Below, piece after piece: positions 8,339 through 17,914 of a stretch of 64,000 nt of DNA; position 1 is the first letter of the stretch, and each line of letters begins with the position of its first letter. This DNA comes from Flavobacteriaceae bacterium (GTDB lineage Bacteria; Bacteroidota; Bacteroidia; Flavobacteriales; Flavobacteriaceae). Position numbers and translations under genes: made by a program. Under the pieces are notes generated by a model that was not told where the DNA came from, did not search any database, and worked only from the letters and a program-made list of their open reading frames with translations. Location of the stretch: NCBI GenBank assembly GCA_947446865.1, contig CANFHX010000009.1, positions 1-64,000 on the forward strand. The letters run 5' to 3'.

Positions 8339-9973
8339 ATGATTACAGTTAACGATATCTCCGTTCATTTTGGCGGAACCACTTTATTTAGCGATGTTAC
8401 TTTTGCTATCAATGAAAACGATAAAATTGCCTTAATGGGTAAAAATGGTGCCGGAAAATCTACACTTTTAAAAATAATTGCGGGAGAATCTAAACCTTCT
8501 ACAGGAAACGTTTCTACTCCAAAAGATGCCGTAGTGGCTTATTTACCACAACATTTATTGACTACCGATGGCGCAACCGTTATGGAAGAAGCATCGAAAG
8601 CATTTGGAGAAATCTTCAAAATGAAAGCCGAAATTGACGAAATCAACGAGCAACTAACTATTCGTACCGATTATGAAAGTGATGCGTACATGAAACTTAT
8701 TGAGCGTGTTTCTGATTTAAGCGAGAAGTTTTATGCTATAGATGAAATTAATTACGAAGCAGAAGTTGAGAAAATATTAGTCGGACTTGGATTTGAAAGA
8801 GAAGATTTCAATCGTCAAACCTCAGAGTTTTCAGGTGGTTGGAGAATGCGTATTGAATTGGCCAAAATCCTTTTGCAAAAACCCGATTTGATTTTACTGG
8901 ATGAGCCAACCAACCACATGGATATTGAAAGTATCCAATGGCTAGAAGATTTCTTAATCAATTCTGCCAAAGCGGTAGTAGTAATTTCGCACGATAGAGC
9001 GTTTGTAGACAACATTACCAATAGAACGATTGAAGTTACTATGGGAAGAATTTACGACTACAAAGCCAAATATTCGCACTATTTAGAATTGCGCAAAGAC
9101 CGAAGAATTCACCAACAAAAAGCCTACGACGAGCAACAAAGAATGATTTCTGATAATCAAACCTTTATTGATCGATTTAAAGGAACTTTTTCTAAAACCG
9201 ATGCGGTACAATCGAGGGTTAAAATGCTAGAAAAATTAGTTATTGTTCAGGTAGATGAAGTAGATACCTCGGCATTAAAATTAAAGTTTCCTCCAGCAAT
9301 TCGTTCAGGAAATTACCCTGTAATTGTTAAGGATTTAGAAAAGTCCTATGGCGATCATCTTATTTTTAAAGATGCCAATATTGTAATTGAACGTGGCGAT
9401 AAAGTGGCTTTTGTAGGGAAAAATGGAGAAGGAAAATCTACCATGATTAAAGCCATAATGAAAGAAATAGCAATCAATAGTGGTTCGGTTGAAATTGGAC
9501 ATAATGCTCAAATTGGTTATTTTGCCCAAAATCAAGCTTCTTTATTAGATGAAAACGGAACTATATTTTCTACCATTGATGATGTTGCGGTAGGGGATGT
9601 CCGTACCAAAATAAAAGACATATTAGGTGCTTTTATGTTTCATGGTGACGATGTTACTAAGAAAGTAAAAGTACTTTCGGGAGGTGAAAAAACGCGTTTA
9701 GCAATGATAAAATTATTGTTGGAACCAGTTAATCTATTGATTCTTGATGAACCTTCTAATCACTTGGATATGAAAACTAAAGATATTATTAAAGATGCTT
9801 TACGTGACTTTGACGGAACCTTAATTTTGGTTTCGCACGATAGAGATTTCCTTGACGGATTAGCAACTAAAGTATTTGAATTTGGTAATAAACGTGTTAA
9901 AGAACATTTTGAAGATATTAAAGGTTTCTTAGCGCATAAAAAAATGGATTCGTTAAAGGAAATTGAGAAATAG
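8339..9973 (+). CDS. ABC-F family ATPase (YbiT/YdiF-like)
   Basis: This 544-residue soluble protein contains two ATP-binding cassettes and no membrane segments. The first has Walker A GKNGAGKST (about 35-43), signature FSGGWRMR and Walker B LILLDEPTNHMD. The second has GKNGEGKST, LSGGEKTR and LLILDEPSNHLD. The cassettes are joined by a charged linker of about 80 residues. ABC-F proteins act on ribosomes, either relieving stalling or protecting from antibiotics; this subtype is usually housekeeping. The C-terminal FLAHKKMDSLKEIEK is short. Confidence 0.92.
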   Translation: MITVNDISVHFGGTTLFSDVTFAINENDKIALMGKNGAGKSTLLKIIAGESKPSTGNVSTPKDAVVAYLPQHLLTTDGATVMEEASKAFGEIFKMKAEIDEINEQLTIRTDYESDAYMKLIERVSDLSEKFYAIDEINYEAEVEKILVGLGFEREDFNRQTSEFSGGWRMRIELAKILLQKPDLILLDEPTNHMDIESIQWLEDFLINSAKAVVVISHDRAFVDNITNRTIEVTMGRIYDYKAKYSHYLELRKDRRIHQQKAYDEQQRMISDNQTFIDRFKGTFSKTDAVQSRVKMLEKLVIVQVDEVDTSALKLKFPPAIRSGNYPVIVKDLEKSYGDHLIFKDANIVIERGDKVAFVGKNGEGKSTMIKAIMKEIAINSGSVEIGHNAQIGYFAQNQASLLDENGTIFSTIDDVAVGDVRTKIKDILGAFMFHGDDVTKKVKVLSGGEKTRLAMIKLLLEPVNLLILDEPSNHLDMKTKDIIKDALRDFDGTLILVSHDRDFLDGLATKVFEFGNKRVKEHFEDIKGFLAHKKMDSLKEIEK

Positions 9974-10046
9974 TTTTTAATTCTTTTGATAACAAGCAAT
10001 ATCAAAAACAAAGTTTGACTTATCTTTAATATCGAATGGTTTTCCT

Positions 10047-10054
10047 TAAATTTG
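10047..10054 (+). promoter_or_regulatory. -7 promoter box that fixes the oligopeptidase start
   Basis: TAAATTTG matches TAnnTTTG and lies 20 nt before ATG 10075. It falls inside the longer open frame that begins at 10036, so the downstream ATG is the likelier start. Confidence 0.65.
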
Positions 10055-10074
10055 GCACTATTATAAATTCAACT

Positions 10075-12135
10075 ATGAACCCAGAACTTCATCCTCCTGT
10101 AGCAAAAATAATTCCGCATTCTTTAGAAATTCATGGGCATCCTCGTGTGGATAATTACTATTGGTTAAACGATAGAGAAAACCCCGAAGTTATTGATTAT
10201 CTCAACAAAGAGAATGAATATTATAATGCGGTAACTGCCGACACCAAAGACTTTCAAAAGGAATTGTTTGAAGAAATGAAAGCCCGAATTAAAGAAGACG
10301 ACCAATCGGTGCCGTATTTTTATAACGGATATTACTACATCACTCGATTTGAAATTGGTCAAAATTACCCTATTTACTCTCGTAAAAAAGAAACGCTTTC
10401 TGCACCAGAAGAAATACTTTTTGACGGAAATGAATTTGCTAAAGGAAAACCCTTCTTTCAATTAGGTGGTTTGTCTATCAGTCCAGATAATACCATGGCG
10501 CTATTCAGTTTTGATTGCGTTGGGCGCAGAATTTATACCATTCAAATAAAATACTTACTTACCAACGAAATATTATCGGACACCATTGAAAACGTTACGG
10601 GTTCTGCAGTTTGGGCCAATGATAATCATACAATCTTTTATTCCAGTCAAGATTCTGTCACCTTGCGTTCGGATAAAATTTTCAAACATAAATTAGGCAC
10701 TAAGCAAGAAGAGGATGTCTTGATTTATTTTGAAAAAGACGAAACTTTTAATGTAGAAATTGCCAAGTCTAAATCTAAAAAATACCTCGCAATTGAGTCG
10801 GGAAGTACACTTACAACCGAGTATCAAATTCTAGATGCCAACACTCCCGATGGAAAATTTAAGATGTTTCAGAAACGTGTTCGCGGCTTAGAATACACCA
10901 TCAACCATTATAACGATAGTTTTTATATTCTTACAAATAAAGATGATGCCGAGAATTTCAAACTTATGAAAACCTTGGAAACTGCCACTACCAAAGAAAA
11001 TTGGATAGAGGTTATTCCGCATCGGGAAGATGTTTTAATAGAAGATATTGAAATTTTCAAAGATTTTCTTGTGGTTGAAGAGCGTGCCAACGGATTGAAC
11101 ACTATTAAAATAATTCCGTGGAGTGGGGAACAAGCCTATTATTTGCCATTTGATAGCGAAACCTATACTGCTAGCACGAGTTCTAATGTTGATTTTGATA
11201 CCGATATTTTGCGTTATTCCTACCAATCGTTAGCCACGCCATCGTCGGTGATTGATTTTAATATGAAAACCAAAGAAAAATTTATCCAAAAAGAACAACA
11301 AGTTCTAGGAGGAAAATTTGATAAAAATAACTACAAAGAGGAGCGTGTTTGGGCAACTGCCCACGATGGCGTAAAAGTTCCAATATCCATAATTTACAAA
11401 AAGGATTTAGTGAAAAATGGAGAAAATCCATTATTGCAATATGCATATGGGTCTTATGGATATTCAATAGATGCTTCGTTTTCTTCAACTAGATTGTCCT
11501 TGTTAGATCGCGGATTTATTTTTGCAATAACCCACATTCGTGGTGGAGAAGATTTAGGCAGACATTGGTATGAAAACGGAAAATTATTAAAAAAGAAAAA
11601 TACGTTTACTGATTTTATTGATTGTTCCAAATTTTTGATTGCAGAAAAATATACATCTGCACAACATTTATATGCCGAAGGAGGTTCTGCAGGTGGCTTA
11701 CTTATGGGAGCGATTGTAAATATGGCACCCGAATTGTACCACGGAATCATTGCACAAGTAGCATTTGTAGACGTTGTAACAACCATGCTAGACGAAACTA
11801 TCCCATTAACCACAGGAGAATACGACGAATGGGGGAATCCAAATCAGAAAAAATACTACAAATACATGTTGTCTTATTCGCCTTATGATAATGTGAAAGC
11901 TCAAGAATACCCAAATATGTATATTTCTACAGGATTGCACGATTCACAAGTACAATATTGGGAACCAGCGAAATGGGTTGCCAAATTACGTGCCACCAAA
12001 ACCGATAATAATATTTTAGTTCTGGATACAAATATGGATGCGGGACACGGAGGCGCTTCTGGTAGATTTGAAGCACTAAAAGAATTGGCAAAAGAATTCA
12101 GTTTTTTACTGGATTTAGAAAAAATTAAAAAATAA
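10075..12135 (+). CDS. ptrB: Oligopeptidase B-like S9 serine peptidase
   Basis: The 686-residue protein begins MNPELHPPVAKIIPHSLEIH. An N-terminal beta-propeller (about residues 70-410) is followed by an alpha/beta-hydrolase domain. The catalytic triad can be read as S538 (EGGSAGG), D623 (TGLHDSQVQYWEP) and H658 (DAGHGG). HIRGGEDLGRHWYENGK is the family block ahead of the active site. Oligopeptidase B cleaves short peptides after basic residues and is usually cytoplasmic or periplasmic; no signal peptide is visible here. It is transcribed from the promoter at 10047 and followed by the cysteine-synthase-like gene. Confidence 0.92.
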   Translation: MNPELHPPVAKIIPHSLEIHGHPRVDNYYWLNDRENPEVIDYLNKENEYYNAVTADTKDFQKELFEEMKARIKEDDQSVPYFYNGYYYITRFEIGQNYPIYSRKKETLSAPEEILFDGNEFAKGKPFFQLGGLSISPDNTMALFSFDCVGRRIYTIQIKYLLTNEILSDTIENVTGSAVWANDNHTIFYSSQDSVTLRSDKIFKHKLGTKQEEDVLIYFEKDETFNVEIAKSKSKKYLAIESGSTLTTEYQILDANTPDGKFKMFQKRVRGLEYTINHYNDSFYILTNKDDAENFKLMKTLETATTKENWIEVIPHREDVLIEDIEIFKDFLVVEERANGLNTIKIIPWSGEQAYYLPFDSETYTASTSSNVDFDTDILRYSYQSLATPSSVIDFNMKTKEKFIQKEQQVLGGKFDKNNYKEERVWATAHDGVKVPISIIYKKDLVKNGENPLLQYAYGSYGYSIDASFSSTRLSLLDRGFIFAITHIRGGEDLGRHWYENGKLLKKKNTFTDFIDCSKFLIAEKYTSAQHLYAEGGSAGGLLMGAIVNMAPELYHGIIAQVAFVDVVTTMLDETIPLTTGEYDEWGNPNQKKYYKYMLSYSPYDNVKAQEYPNMYISTGLHDSQVQYWEPAKWVAKLRATKTDNNILVLDTNMDAGHGGASGRFEALKELAKEFSFLLDLEKIKK

Positions 12136-12140
12136 TTTAT

Positions 12141-12148
12141 TAAATTTG
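12141..12148 (+). promoter_or_regulatory. -7 promoter box for the cysteine-synthase-like gene
   Basis: TAAATTTG matches TAnnTTTG, 55 nt before ATG 12204 and 5 nt after the oligopeptidase stop codon. Confidence 0.55.
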
Positions 12149-12203
12149 CGAAGTTACGGGGCTACTAATATTTTAATATACGCCCAAACAAAATTTTTTA
12201 TTT

Positions 12204-13244
12204 ATGAAAGAAGAAATAAAAGCCTACAATAATGTCTTGGAGTTAATAGGAAATACACCTCTTATTAAACTTAATAGAATTACCGAAAATCTTGTTGGTA
12301 ATTTTTATGCTAAAGTGGAAGCATTTAATCCAGGTCATTCCTCAAAAGACAGAATCGCTTTATATATTATTGAACAAGCAGAAAAAAAAGGAATTTTATC
12401 TCCTGGTGATACTATCATTGAAACTACTTCCGGAAATACTGGTTTTAGTTTGGCAATGGTAAGTATTATTAAAGGTTACAGCTGTATTCTTGCAGTAACT
12501 TCTAAGTCCTCTAAAGATAAAATAGACATGCTTCGCAGTTTAGGTGCTAAAGTTTATGTGTGTCCTGCACATGTTTCTGCCGATGATGAACGTTCGTATT
12601 ATAATGTAGCAAAACGTTTACACGAAGAGACCAAAGGATCAGTTTATATCAATCAATATTTTAATCAATTAAACATTGATGCGCATTATTTGACAACTGG
12701 GCCTGAAATTTGGGAACAAACGGCCGGTAAAATCACCCACCTTGTTGCTTGCAGTGGAACTGGTGGAACTATCTCAGGAATTGCAAAATTCCTTAAAGAG
12801 AAAAATCCAAATATTAAGATTTTAGGAGTTGATGCATTTGGTTCGGTTTTGAAAAAATACCATGAAACCAAAGAGTTTGATAACGACGAAATCTATCCTT
12901 ATCGAATAGAAGGTATTGGTAAGAATTTAATTCCGACCGCTACCGACTTTGAATCTATTGATAAGTTCATAAAAGTAACCGACGAAGAAAGTGCGCATAC
13001 TGCAAGAGAAATTGTAAGAAAAGAAGGATTGTTCGTAGGATATACTTCTGGAGCGGCATTACAAGCGGTAAAACAATTTGCTGAAGAAGGCGAATTTACT
13101 GCAGATAGTAATGTTGTAGTTATTTTTCCAGATCACGGATCACGTTATATGAGCAAAGTATTTAGTGACGATTGGATGAACGAACAAGGTTTCTTTGATA
13201 GCGTTAATACAGAAGAAGTTCAAAAAATAGAATTTATAAAATAA
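12204..13244 (+). CDS. PLP-dependent cysteine synthase / cystathionine beta-synthase family enzyme
   Basis: The 346-residue protein carries the fold-type II PLP core: [13 protein letters not shown] (14-26), PLP lysine K48 in [12 protein letters not shown], the substrate loop [11 protein letters not shown], the phosphate-binding [11 protein letters not shown], and [10 protein letters not shown] near the C-terminus. The usual NPxxSVKDR is NPGHSSKDR here, which is common in the CBS-like branch. No C-terminal CBS domains are present. Likely reactions are cysteine or cystathionine synthesis from (O-acetyl)serine, in sulfur amino acid metabolism; the substrate cannot be fixed from sequence. A strong terminator follows at 13286. 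Confidence 0.88.
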   Translation: MKEEIKAYNNVLELIGNTPLIKLNRITENLVGNFYAKVEAFNPGHSSKDRIALYIIEQAEKKGILSPGDTIIETTSGNTGFSLAMVSIIKGYSCILAVTSKSSKDKIDMLRSLGAKVYVCPAHVSADDERSYYNVAKRLHEETKGSVYINQYFNQLNIDAHYLTTGPEIWEQTAGKITHLVACSGTGGTISGIAKFLKEKNPNIKILGVDAFGSVLKKYHETKEFDNDEIYPYRIEGIGKNLIPTATDFESIDKFIKVTDEESAHTAREIVRKEGLFVGYTSGAALQAVKQFAEEGEFTADSNVVVIFPDHGSRYMSKVFSDDWMNEQGFFDSVNTEEVQKIEFIK

Positions 13245-13285
13245 TTAATTATTTGTATACAATTTTAAATTATTAAATATAAAAT

Positions 13286-13316
13286 AAAACCAACTCTTTA
13301 CGAGTTGGTTTTTTTA
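13286..13316 (+). terminator. Rho-independent terminator
   Basis: A perfect 11-bp stem (AAAACCAACTC / GAGTTGGTTTT) with a 5-nt loop is followed by T residues. It sits between the convergent cysteine-synthase-like and M28 peptidase genes and could work in both directions. Confidence 0.9.
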
Positions 13317-13319
13317 GTT

Positions 13320-15563
13320 TTATTCAAATTTCACTTTCACTGTTTTGGTTTCTCCATCTCTAATGAAGAATACTTCCAATTCATCGCCAGGGTTTATTTT
13401 AGCTAATGCATCCATATAGCTGTATACTTCTTTAATTTCGGTAGTTCCAATTTTGGTAATGATGTCCCCTTCTTTTATTCCTGCTAGTTGTGCTGGTCTG
13501 TTTTCAGTAACGCCATCTACATGTAAACCATCTCCATGTTCTGTGTAATCGGGCATGATACCCATAGTTACTTTGTATTTTGGTCTAGTTTTACCTGCAT
13601 TATTTTTGGTTTTAGTAAAAGTAACTTTGTCTAAATCGGCAATATCATTACAAATTCTAAAAACATAATCTACAATATTGGTAACCCCAGTATAATTTAT
13701 TTTGTCTTCATCGTCACTTGGTTTGTGGTAGTCACTATGTGTGCCAGTAAAGAAATTCAATACCGAAATATCTTTTAAATAAAAAGAGGTATGATCTGTA
13801 GGACCTACGCCGCTTTCTTCTAGAGTGATGTTGTATCCAGCAGGTTTGTTTTTTTCTACTAGTGCTTTAAATTCGGGTGCAGTACCTATACCGCCTACAA
13901 TAAGATCTTTTTTAGGATTCAAACGACCTATCATGTCCATATTAATCATAGCCACAACATTTGGATAATTTGCTTTAAGAGTTTCTGCCATGTGTTTAGA
14001 ACCAATCAATCCATCTTCTTCGCCAGAGAAAAGAGCGAAAATATAATTTACTTTTTCGGTTGTTTTATTTTTGCTAAACATACGTCCTAATTCTAATACT
14101 CCCGAAACTCCCGATGCATTATCATCGGCACCATTATGAATTTCGCCTTTCGAATTTACCTTAGTAGAATTGTTGTGCTCGTTCAATCCTAAATGGTCGT
14201 AATGTGCTCCTATAACAATGGTTTTAGATGCTTTATTGTCTAAGTAACCAATAACATTTCTTCCGGTATTAGCAACGCTGCTATCGTTTATAGAATCGTG
14301 TGGATTTAATCGTACTTTGTAATCAAATTTTTGAATATAATCTTTTCCTTCATATGTTTTTAATCCTAAAGATTTGAATTGTGAAGATAAATATTCGGAT
14401 GCTTTTTGTTCGCCAAAAGATCCAGTTAATCTTCCTTTTAAATCGTCGGAAGCTAAATAGGAAATATGTTTTTTTAATAATTCAGTTTTGGCATTTTCTG
14501 CTTCGTCGGTATCTACCCAATCGGCAATATAAACATTGGTTTCTCTTGCTGCATTTTGTTGGCGATTACTCGACCAAACTAATTTTTTTCCGTCGGGAGA
14601 AAACATAGGGAACGCATTGAATTCACTTTCCCAAGTAATTTGTTTCAAATTTTTGCCATCCAAATCAATCATGTACAATTGAAAATCATATCCATGTGTA
14701 GAATGATGGTTGGATGAAAAAATAATTTTCTTATCGGAAGGATGAAAAAAGGGTGCCCAATTGGCTTTTCCTAAATGGGTGATTTGTTTAATATCCGAAC
14801 CGTCTACATTACAAGTATAGATTTCCATTTCGGTAGGAGCAACGACGTTGTCTTTTAGTAACGCTTTATAATCGGCAATGTCTGCTTCGGTTTTTGGACG
14901 AGAGGAACGGAAAACTAATTTCTTACTGTCGTGTGAAAAGAAACTACCGCCATCGTAACCCAATCCGAAAGTAATTTGTTTCAAATTAGTTCCATCAATA
15001 TCCATCGTCCAAAGTTCTAAATCACCAGAACGAATAGAGGTGAATGCAATTTTTTTACCATCGGGAGAAACTACTGCTTCGGCATCATAACCTGGAGAGT
15101 TAGTAAGTTGTTTTACAATTTTGCCATCCAAATCGGCCATGTAAATTTCAAATTCTGGATAAACTGCCCAAAGATATTTACCATCATGCGGTTTTGGAGG
15201 TGCAGGACAAGCATCATTAGACGCAAAAGTGGAAGCATAAATTATATGTTTTCCATCGGGCATAAAATAAGAACAAGTAGTTCTTCCTTTTCCAGATGAA
15301 ATTGCTTTTAATTTATCGGTAGAATAGGGTGTTTTTTGTAAATCCAATAGATAAATTTGGTCACAAGACATTCCCATTTTTGGGTTGTTTACTTGTAAGG
15401 TAAGTTTAGTACCATCGGGACTAAAATAGGCTTCGGCATTATCACCACCAAAAGTAAGTTTTTGAATATTTTTTAGATTTTTTTCTTGTCCGATGGCATT
15501 AAAGCATACGAATACTACTAATAATTGTAAAAAGGAATTCCTTTTAAAGGTATTTGAATACAT
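13320..15563 (-). CDS. Secreted M28 zinc aminopeptidase with TolB-like propeller and PDZ domain
   Basis: This 747-residue protein has an N-terminal signal peptide ending near GQEKN, then a TolB/WD40-like propeller with repeated FSPDGKKL-type strands (about 35-350). An M28 peptidase domain follows (about 380-640): metal ligands are in IGAHYDHLG, HNGADDNASG, SGEEDGLIG, MDMIGR and TDHTSFY. The C-terminus is a PDZ domain (about 655-747; GLHVDGV, AGIKEGDIITKIG). It is probably a periplasmic peptidase degrading peptides. It overlaps no neighbour and is convergent with the enzyme gene at 12204. Confidence 0.9.
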   Translation of the reverse strand: MYSNTFKRNSFLQLLVVFVCFNAIGQEKNLKNIQKLTFGGDNAEAYFSPDGTKLTLQVNNPKMGMSCDQIYLLDLQKTPYSTDKLKAISSGKGRTTCSYFMPDGKHIIYASTFASNDACPAPPKPHDGKYLWAVYPEFEIYMADLDGKIVKQLTNSPGYDAEAVVSPDGKKIAFTSIRSGDLELWTMDIDGTNLKQITFGLGYDGGSFFSHDSKKLVFRSSRPKTEADIADYKALLKDNVVAPTEMEIYTCNVDGSDIKQITHLGKANWAPFFHPSDKKIIFSSNHHSTHGYDFQLYMIDLDGKNLKQITWESEFNAFPMFSPDGKKLVWSSNRQQNAARETNVYIADWVDTDEAENAKTELLKKHISYLASDDLKGRLTGSFGEQKASEYLSSQFKSLGLKTYEGKDYIQKFDYKVRLNPHDSINDSSVANTGRNVIGYLDNKASKTIVIGAHYDHLGLNEHNNSTKVNSKGEIHNGADDNASGVSGVLELGRMFSKNKTTEKVNYIFALFSGEEDGLIGSKHMAETLKANYPNVVAMINMDMIGRLNPKKDLIVGGIGTAPEFKALVEKNKPAGYNITLEESGVGPTDHTSFYLKDISVLNFFTGTHSDYHKPSDDEDKINYTGVTNIVDYVFRICNDIADLDKVTFTKTKNNAGKTRPKYKVTMGIMPDYTEHGDGLHVDGVTENRPAQLAGIKEGDIITKIGTTEIKEVYSYMDALAKINPGDELEVFFIRDGETKTVKVKFE

Positions 15564-15669
15564 TTTTTTGGATTAAATAAGAGGGTTTTTATTAAAGTGT
15601 AAAAGTATTGAATTGATAAAAAAATACCCAAATAGTTTTGAACTTTTTGGGTTATTTAAATAACTATTT

Positions 15670-16440
15670 TTAATTATTTATAGCTTCTTCATATTTTTCA
15701 CCAACTTTTTTCCAGTTGATTAAATTGAAGAAGTTTTCGATATATTTTTTTCTGTTATTTTGATAGTTTAAATAATACGCATGCTCCCATAAATCTAAAG
15801 CTAAAATAGGAGTTCCAGCAATTTCTGCTCTCGGCATTAATGGATTATCTTGGTTTTGGGTAGTAGTTATTTGAAGTTTTCCAGTTTTGTCTACTACCAA
15901 CCAAGTCCATCCGGAACCAAATTGCTTGTTAGCAGCTTCTTTAAATTGGGATTTAAACTCTTCAAACGATCCAAAATCTTTATCTATTGTACTTGCCAAA
16001 GTATCGGTTGGTTTGCCACTTCCTTTTGGAGTTAAAATATCAAAATATAAGGTGTGATTGTAATAGCCTCCAAGATTATTTTTTAAATCAGTATTGGATA
16101 CATCTAATTTTTTAAAGATATCTTCTATTGGAATATTCTCCGATTCTGTTCCTACAAGAGCTTTGTTTAGATTGTTGGTAAACGTTACATATTGTTTGGA
16201 ATAATGTATCTCCATTGTTTGTGCATCTATATTTGGTGCAAGAGCATCATAACCAAAGGATAGTTTGGTGATTTCAAATGCTCCAGGTTCTGCTTTTGCA
16301 TCTTCAGGCGCTCCAAGAGTTAATTTTTCTGCAACGGAAGGAAGCGGAACTTCTACCACTTCGGTATATTTTTTTCTTTTGCAAGAACTAATAGCAACAA
16401 TAAAAAGGATACTAAATAAAAGGACTGCTATTTTTTTCAT
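15670..16440 (-). CDS. Lipoprotein Mn/Fe superoxide dismutase with altered gateway residues
   Basis: The 256-residue protein has a lipoprotein signal with lipidated C20 (AISSCKRKK), so it is anchored in the cell envelope. The metal ligands are conserved: H79 (MEIHYSK), H129 (NHTLYF), D216 and H220 (LDLWEHAYYL). The hydrogen-bonding glutamine is of the Mn-SOD type (Q197 in NQDNPLM; G125 at the Fe-SOD position). Two second-sphere residues usually invariant, His30 and Tyr34 in E. coli SodB numbering, are Q83 and F87 here. Dismutase activity is likely but its kinetics may differ. It lies 4 nt after the acyl-CoA-binding protein gene in a psd-acbP-sod unit. Confidence 0.88.
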   Translation of the reverse strand: MKKIAVLLFSILFIVAISSCKRKKYTEVVEVPLPSVAEKLTLGAPEDAKAEPGAFEITKLSFGYDALAPNIDAQTMEIHYSKQYVTFTNNLNKALVGTESENIPIEDIFKKLDVSNTDLKNNLGGYYNHTLYFDILTPKGSGKPTDTLASTIDKDFGSFEEFKSQFKEAANKQFGSGWTWLVVDKTGKLQITTTQNQDNPLMPRAEIAGTPILALDLWEHAYYLNYQNNRKKYIENFFNLINWKKVGEKYEEAINN

Positions 16441-16444
16441 TGTT

Positions 16445-16717
16445 CTATTTCTTTTTAACTAAGGAATGGATTGCTTCAATGTATAATTCTTTACATTCTT
16501 CTTCGGATAAATGGCTTATTTGCATCCAAGCATTCATTTTGAAAGCATTTCTTAAATCATAAACAGGGGAAATTCTATTGTCAATAGTGCCATGAGTAGA
16601 TTGCTTATACAAGGCGTACAGTCGTAACTGAACATCTTGTGGTAAGGATTCTTGCGTCATAGAATTTGCTAATTCTACAGCTTCTTCAAAACGTTTCTCT
16701 AGATCGTTTACTGCCAT
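16445..16717 (-). CDS. Acyl-CoA-binding protein
   Basis: The 90-residue protein has the four-helix ACBP pattern, with FEEAVELANSM in helix 1, LRLYALYKQSTHG in helix 2 (with the acyl-CoA-contacting Tyr and Lys), and NAWMQISHLSEEECKELYIEAI in helices 3 and 4. It binds long-chain acyl-CoA in the cytoplasm. Its ATG directly abuts the TAA of psd, so the two are translationally coupled, consistent with a link to membrane lipid synthesis. Confidence 0.92.
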   Translation of the reverse strand: MAVNDLEKRFEEAVELANSMTQESLPQDVQLRLYALYKQSTHGTIDNRISPVYDLRNAFKMNAWMQISHLSEEECKELYIEAIHSLVKKK

Positions 16718-17368
16718 TTATTTGGTTGCAATAATAGTTCTGTTTCCTACTGCTTTTTGATTTAAAGTTACATTTATAGTGGTTCCCAATGGAAAATATA
16801 AATCTACTCTTGAGCCAAATTTAATAAATCCGGCATCGTCGCCTTGACGAACTTGCATTCCTTCTTTAGCATAATTGACAATTCTTTTAGCTAAAGCACC
16901 AGCAATTTGACGGTATAAAATTTCACCAAAAACAGGGTTTTCAATAACAACAGTAGTTCTTTCGTTTTCAGTACTTGCCTTTGGATGCCAAGCTACAAGG
17001 TATTTCCCAGGGTGGTATTTGCTGTATTTTACTTTTCCGCTTATGGCGTAACGAGTAACATGTACATTAATAGGGGACATGAAAATAGATACTTGAATTC
17101 GTTTGTCTTTGAAATATTCTGGTTCGAATACTTCTTCAATAACAACAACTTTACCATCTACAGGAGCATAAACGAATTGATCATTAGGGACTAAATTTCG
17201 AATTGGATTTCTGAAAAACTGTAAAACAATTAGTAGCATTACCAATAAAAACAGTTGTATTGGTTTTAATACCCAAGGATTGCTGGATATATATGGAGTT
17301 GCCAATAATAAAATAGTAAAAACAAATGTAGAAATAAGAATAATCTTTGCGCCTTCTTTATGAAACAT
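16718..17368 (-). CDS. psd: Phosphatidylserine decarboxylase (short form)
   Basis: The 216-residue protein is of the short psd type. Two hydrophobic N-terminal segments (about 8-50) anchor it in the inner membrane. The conserved D71 (APVDGKV) and H103 (NVHVTR) precede the self-cleavage motif G185-S186-R187 (KFGSRVD), whose serine becomes the pyruvoyl group. GSR in place of GST or GSS is common in Bacteroidota. The enzyme makes phosphatidylethanolamine. It heads the psd-ACBP-SOD gene group. Confidence 0.93.
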   Translation of the reverse strand: MFHKEGAKIILISTFVFTILLLATPYISSNPWVLKPIQLFLLVMLLIVLQFFRNPIRNLVPNDQFVYAPVDGKVVVIEEVFEPEYFKDKRIQVSIFMSPINVHVTRYAISGKVKYSKYHPGKYLVAWHPKASTENERTTVVIENPVFGEILYRQIAGALAKRIVNYAKEGMQVRQGDDAGFIKFGSRVDLYFPLGTTINVTLNQKAVGNRTIIATK

Positions 17369-17585
17369 GGTGTATTGTATTTGTGTAAATCATTGATATC
17401 TAATAATTACTACTAAAATATTGTTTAAAGTGATTTATAAAACAGGTTAGAGTAGTATTAGTTCACAATAAAAAAATAATTATTACGACAACAAAAGTAA
17501 TTAAATTATATCAAACCTTTTGTATAGAAAATTATCTTTATTTCTATTTGTATTTCCTGCAAATAATTTTTTGCCGAAAAATTAT

Positions 17586-17830
17586 AATTTTTTATCTAAA
17601 ATTATAAAATTATGCCATCGGCAATGTTGTAGATGCCATCTACATTTAATTTTTTATCTAAAATTATAAAATTATGCCGTCTACATTTAATTTTTTATCT
17701 AAAATTATAAAATTATGCCGTCGGCAATGTTGTAGATGCCATCTACATTTAATTTTTTATCTAAAATTATAAAATTATGCCATCGGCAACATTGTAGAAG
17801 GTGTCTACAAGTAATTTTTCGGTAAAATTA
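17586..17830. repeat. Tandem repeat, 62-bp unit with hairpins
   Basis: Units beginning AATTTTTTATCTAAAATT start at 17586, 17648, 17689 and 17751, with steps of 62, 41 and 62 bp. The short second unit lacks exactly 21 bp (the ATCGGCAATGTTGTAGATGCC part). Each full unit can form two hairpins: TGCC(G)-N-(C)GGCA and TGTAGAT-GCC-ATCTACA. The last copy degrades into variants such as GTGTCTACAAGTAATTTTTCGG. Confidence 0.85.
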
Positions 17831-17914
17831 TATACTACGTTAGCATAAAATTAGATAATTAGGGTAGCTACAAGTTTGTAAATGGCAGCAACAAGTAATT
17901 TTTGGATTTTTTTT

